Of a DNA stretch of 6,727 nt, positions 5,981-6,727 are shown one piece after another. The notes beneath the pieces were generated by a model. The model made no database searches. It had not been told where the DNA came from and saw only the letters and a list, made by a program, of their open reading frames with translations. Every line of letters starts with the position of its first letter. The first letter of the stretch is position 1. Source of the DNA: DASXMT01 sp035569695 (GTDB lineage: Bacteria; Actinomycetota; Acidimicrobiia; Acidimicrobiales; RAAP-2); contig DATMMO010000323.1 of assembly GCA_035569695.1 (NCBI GenBank), positions 1 through 6,727 of the forward strand, written 5' to 3'. Made by a program: the position numbers and the translations under genes.

Positions 5981-6015
5981 TTGCCCATCCCTAGTCCGGT
6001 TCCACTGCCTCTGAC

Positions 6016-6727
6016 CTAGCGGGCCAGATCCTCCAGTACCTCCACCACGAACCGGTGGTTGGCGTCGTCGGCATCGTGCTCATCCTGCCCGCGGCTGGCG
6101 CCCGTGACGTGGAAGCGGTCGATCCCGAGCGCAGCCAGCTCCTGCAGACGCTCGATGCAGAACCCTGCGGGCCCGATGATGGCGAAGCGCTCGGCGAACT
6201 CGCGGGTGATCACGTCGGCTTGGGGCCCGGTGCGGGCGTGCTGGTACATGTCGTACCGCCGTGGCACCTCCAGCATGATCCGGTGGTCGTCCTCGCTCAC
6301 CGATCCGTGAACCTGTCCGTGCATAGCGGAGAAGCGGACGAAGGTGGCGATGCCGCCCTTGCTCAGGGCCAGGGCACGATCGGGGTCGTCGTCCACCACC
6401 ACGGTGACGTAGGCGCCGATGGCCACATCCGGATTGGCCGCTCGCGCCATCTCGATGGCCCAGCGCACCCGGTCGGGGTCTGCTCCCACCGCCAGCGTTA
6501 CCCGATCGCACAGCCGAGCCGCCAGCTTGATGGTGCGTGGGCCGCTGGCCACCACCCACAGCGGCACCGTCGGGCGGCTCTCGATCACCCCCTGCGCAAC
6601 CAGCTCGTCCAACCACATGAGCCTGCTCTCGGTGGGAACAGTCCCGAGGGGAAGGGTGTCACCGATCAAGCGGGTACTGCCCTGGGCCGCCCGTTCGATC
6701 GGGACCGGATCGCCCAGCAGGTACAGG
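6016..6727 (-). CDS. LLM class flavin/F420-dependent oxidoreductase, 5' end cut by window
   Basis: The minus frame is open from the right edge to TAG at 6016-6018, giving 236 complete codons of the C-terminal part. It begins LYLLGDPVPIERAAQGS, so the true start lies outside; the internal TTG around 6669 is not a start. Family marks, counted from the first complete codon, include VPLWVVASGPRTIKLAARLC near 54-73 with SGPRTIKLA typical of the cofactor-facing loop, VTLAVGADPDRVRWAIEMAR, NPDVAIGAYVTVVVDDDPDRA, RFSAMHG at 131-137 and RFAIIGPAGFCIERLQEL at 180-197. This is the luciferase-like TIM-barrel fold. Actinobacterial members with these motifs usually use coenzyme F420, which is inferred here; the substrate is unknown. 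Nothing looks broken. A 226-bp gap to the next gene suggests separate transcription. Confidence 0.9.
   Translation of the reverse strand, partial: LYLLGDPVPIERAAQGSTRLIGDTLPLGTVPTESRLMWLDELVAQGVIESRPTVPLWVVASGPRTIKLAARLCDRVTLAVGADPDRVRWAIEMARAANPDVAIGAYVTVVVDDDPDRALALSKGGIATFVRFSAMHGQVHGSVSEDDHRIMLEVPRRYDMYQHARTGPQADVITREFAERFAIIGPAGFCIERLQELAALGIDRFHVTGASRGQDEHDADDANHRFVVEVLEDLAR

Overview
The window is GC-rich (about two-thirds G+C by eye) and densely coded. Several starts are GTG or lack a Shine-Dalgarno sequence. The protein families present (a three-part flippase-like membrane protein, an LppX/LprG-like secreted protein, an LLM-class oxidoreductase) point to an actinobacterium, perhaps an acidimicrobial lineage. 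That taxonomic call is inference; there is no rRNA or other marker here.

Layout. Positions 1-3667 hold three minus-strand genes in the order 3667->1: a 111-aa hypothetical protein, a secreted LppX/LprG-like protein, and a large membrane protein that runs off the left edge. The large protein has an N-terminal membrane bundle, a kinase-fold segment lacking its catalytic residues, and a C-terminal flippase-like (MprF N-terminal/UPF0104) domain. Gaps of about 36 and 67 bp suit one operon. A soluble lipid-binding-fold protein beside a flippase-like protein suggests envelope lipid handling, which is inference.

A 72-bp divergent intergenic region separates this block from two plus-strand genes joined by an ATGA overlap. 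The first (3740-4114) is a class I SAM-methyltransferase relative that has lost its SAM-binding core through what looks like an in-frame internal deletion. The second (4111-4875) is an intact PhzF-family epimerase/isomerase with the expected catalytic residues. No other phenazine genes are present.

The right part holds a minus-strand secreted protein with two near-identical 73-residue repeats. It sits in a stretch visibly poorer in G+C than its neighbours and has a good Shine-Dalgarno sequence. After a 226-bp non-coding gap with a dyad comes the C-terminal part of an LLM-class (luciferase-like, probably F420-dependent) oxidoreductase cut by the right edge.

I saw no rRNA, tRNA, CRISPR array, transposase or integrase. 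No clearly new multi-gene system is visible. The best candidates for a second look are the gutted methyltransferase coupled to PhzF, the pseudokinase inside the flippase-like protein, and the non-lipidated LppX-like protein next to it.
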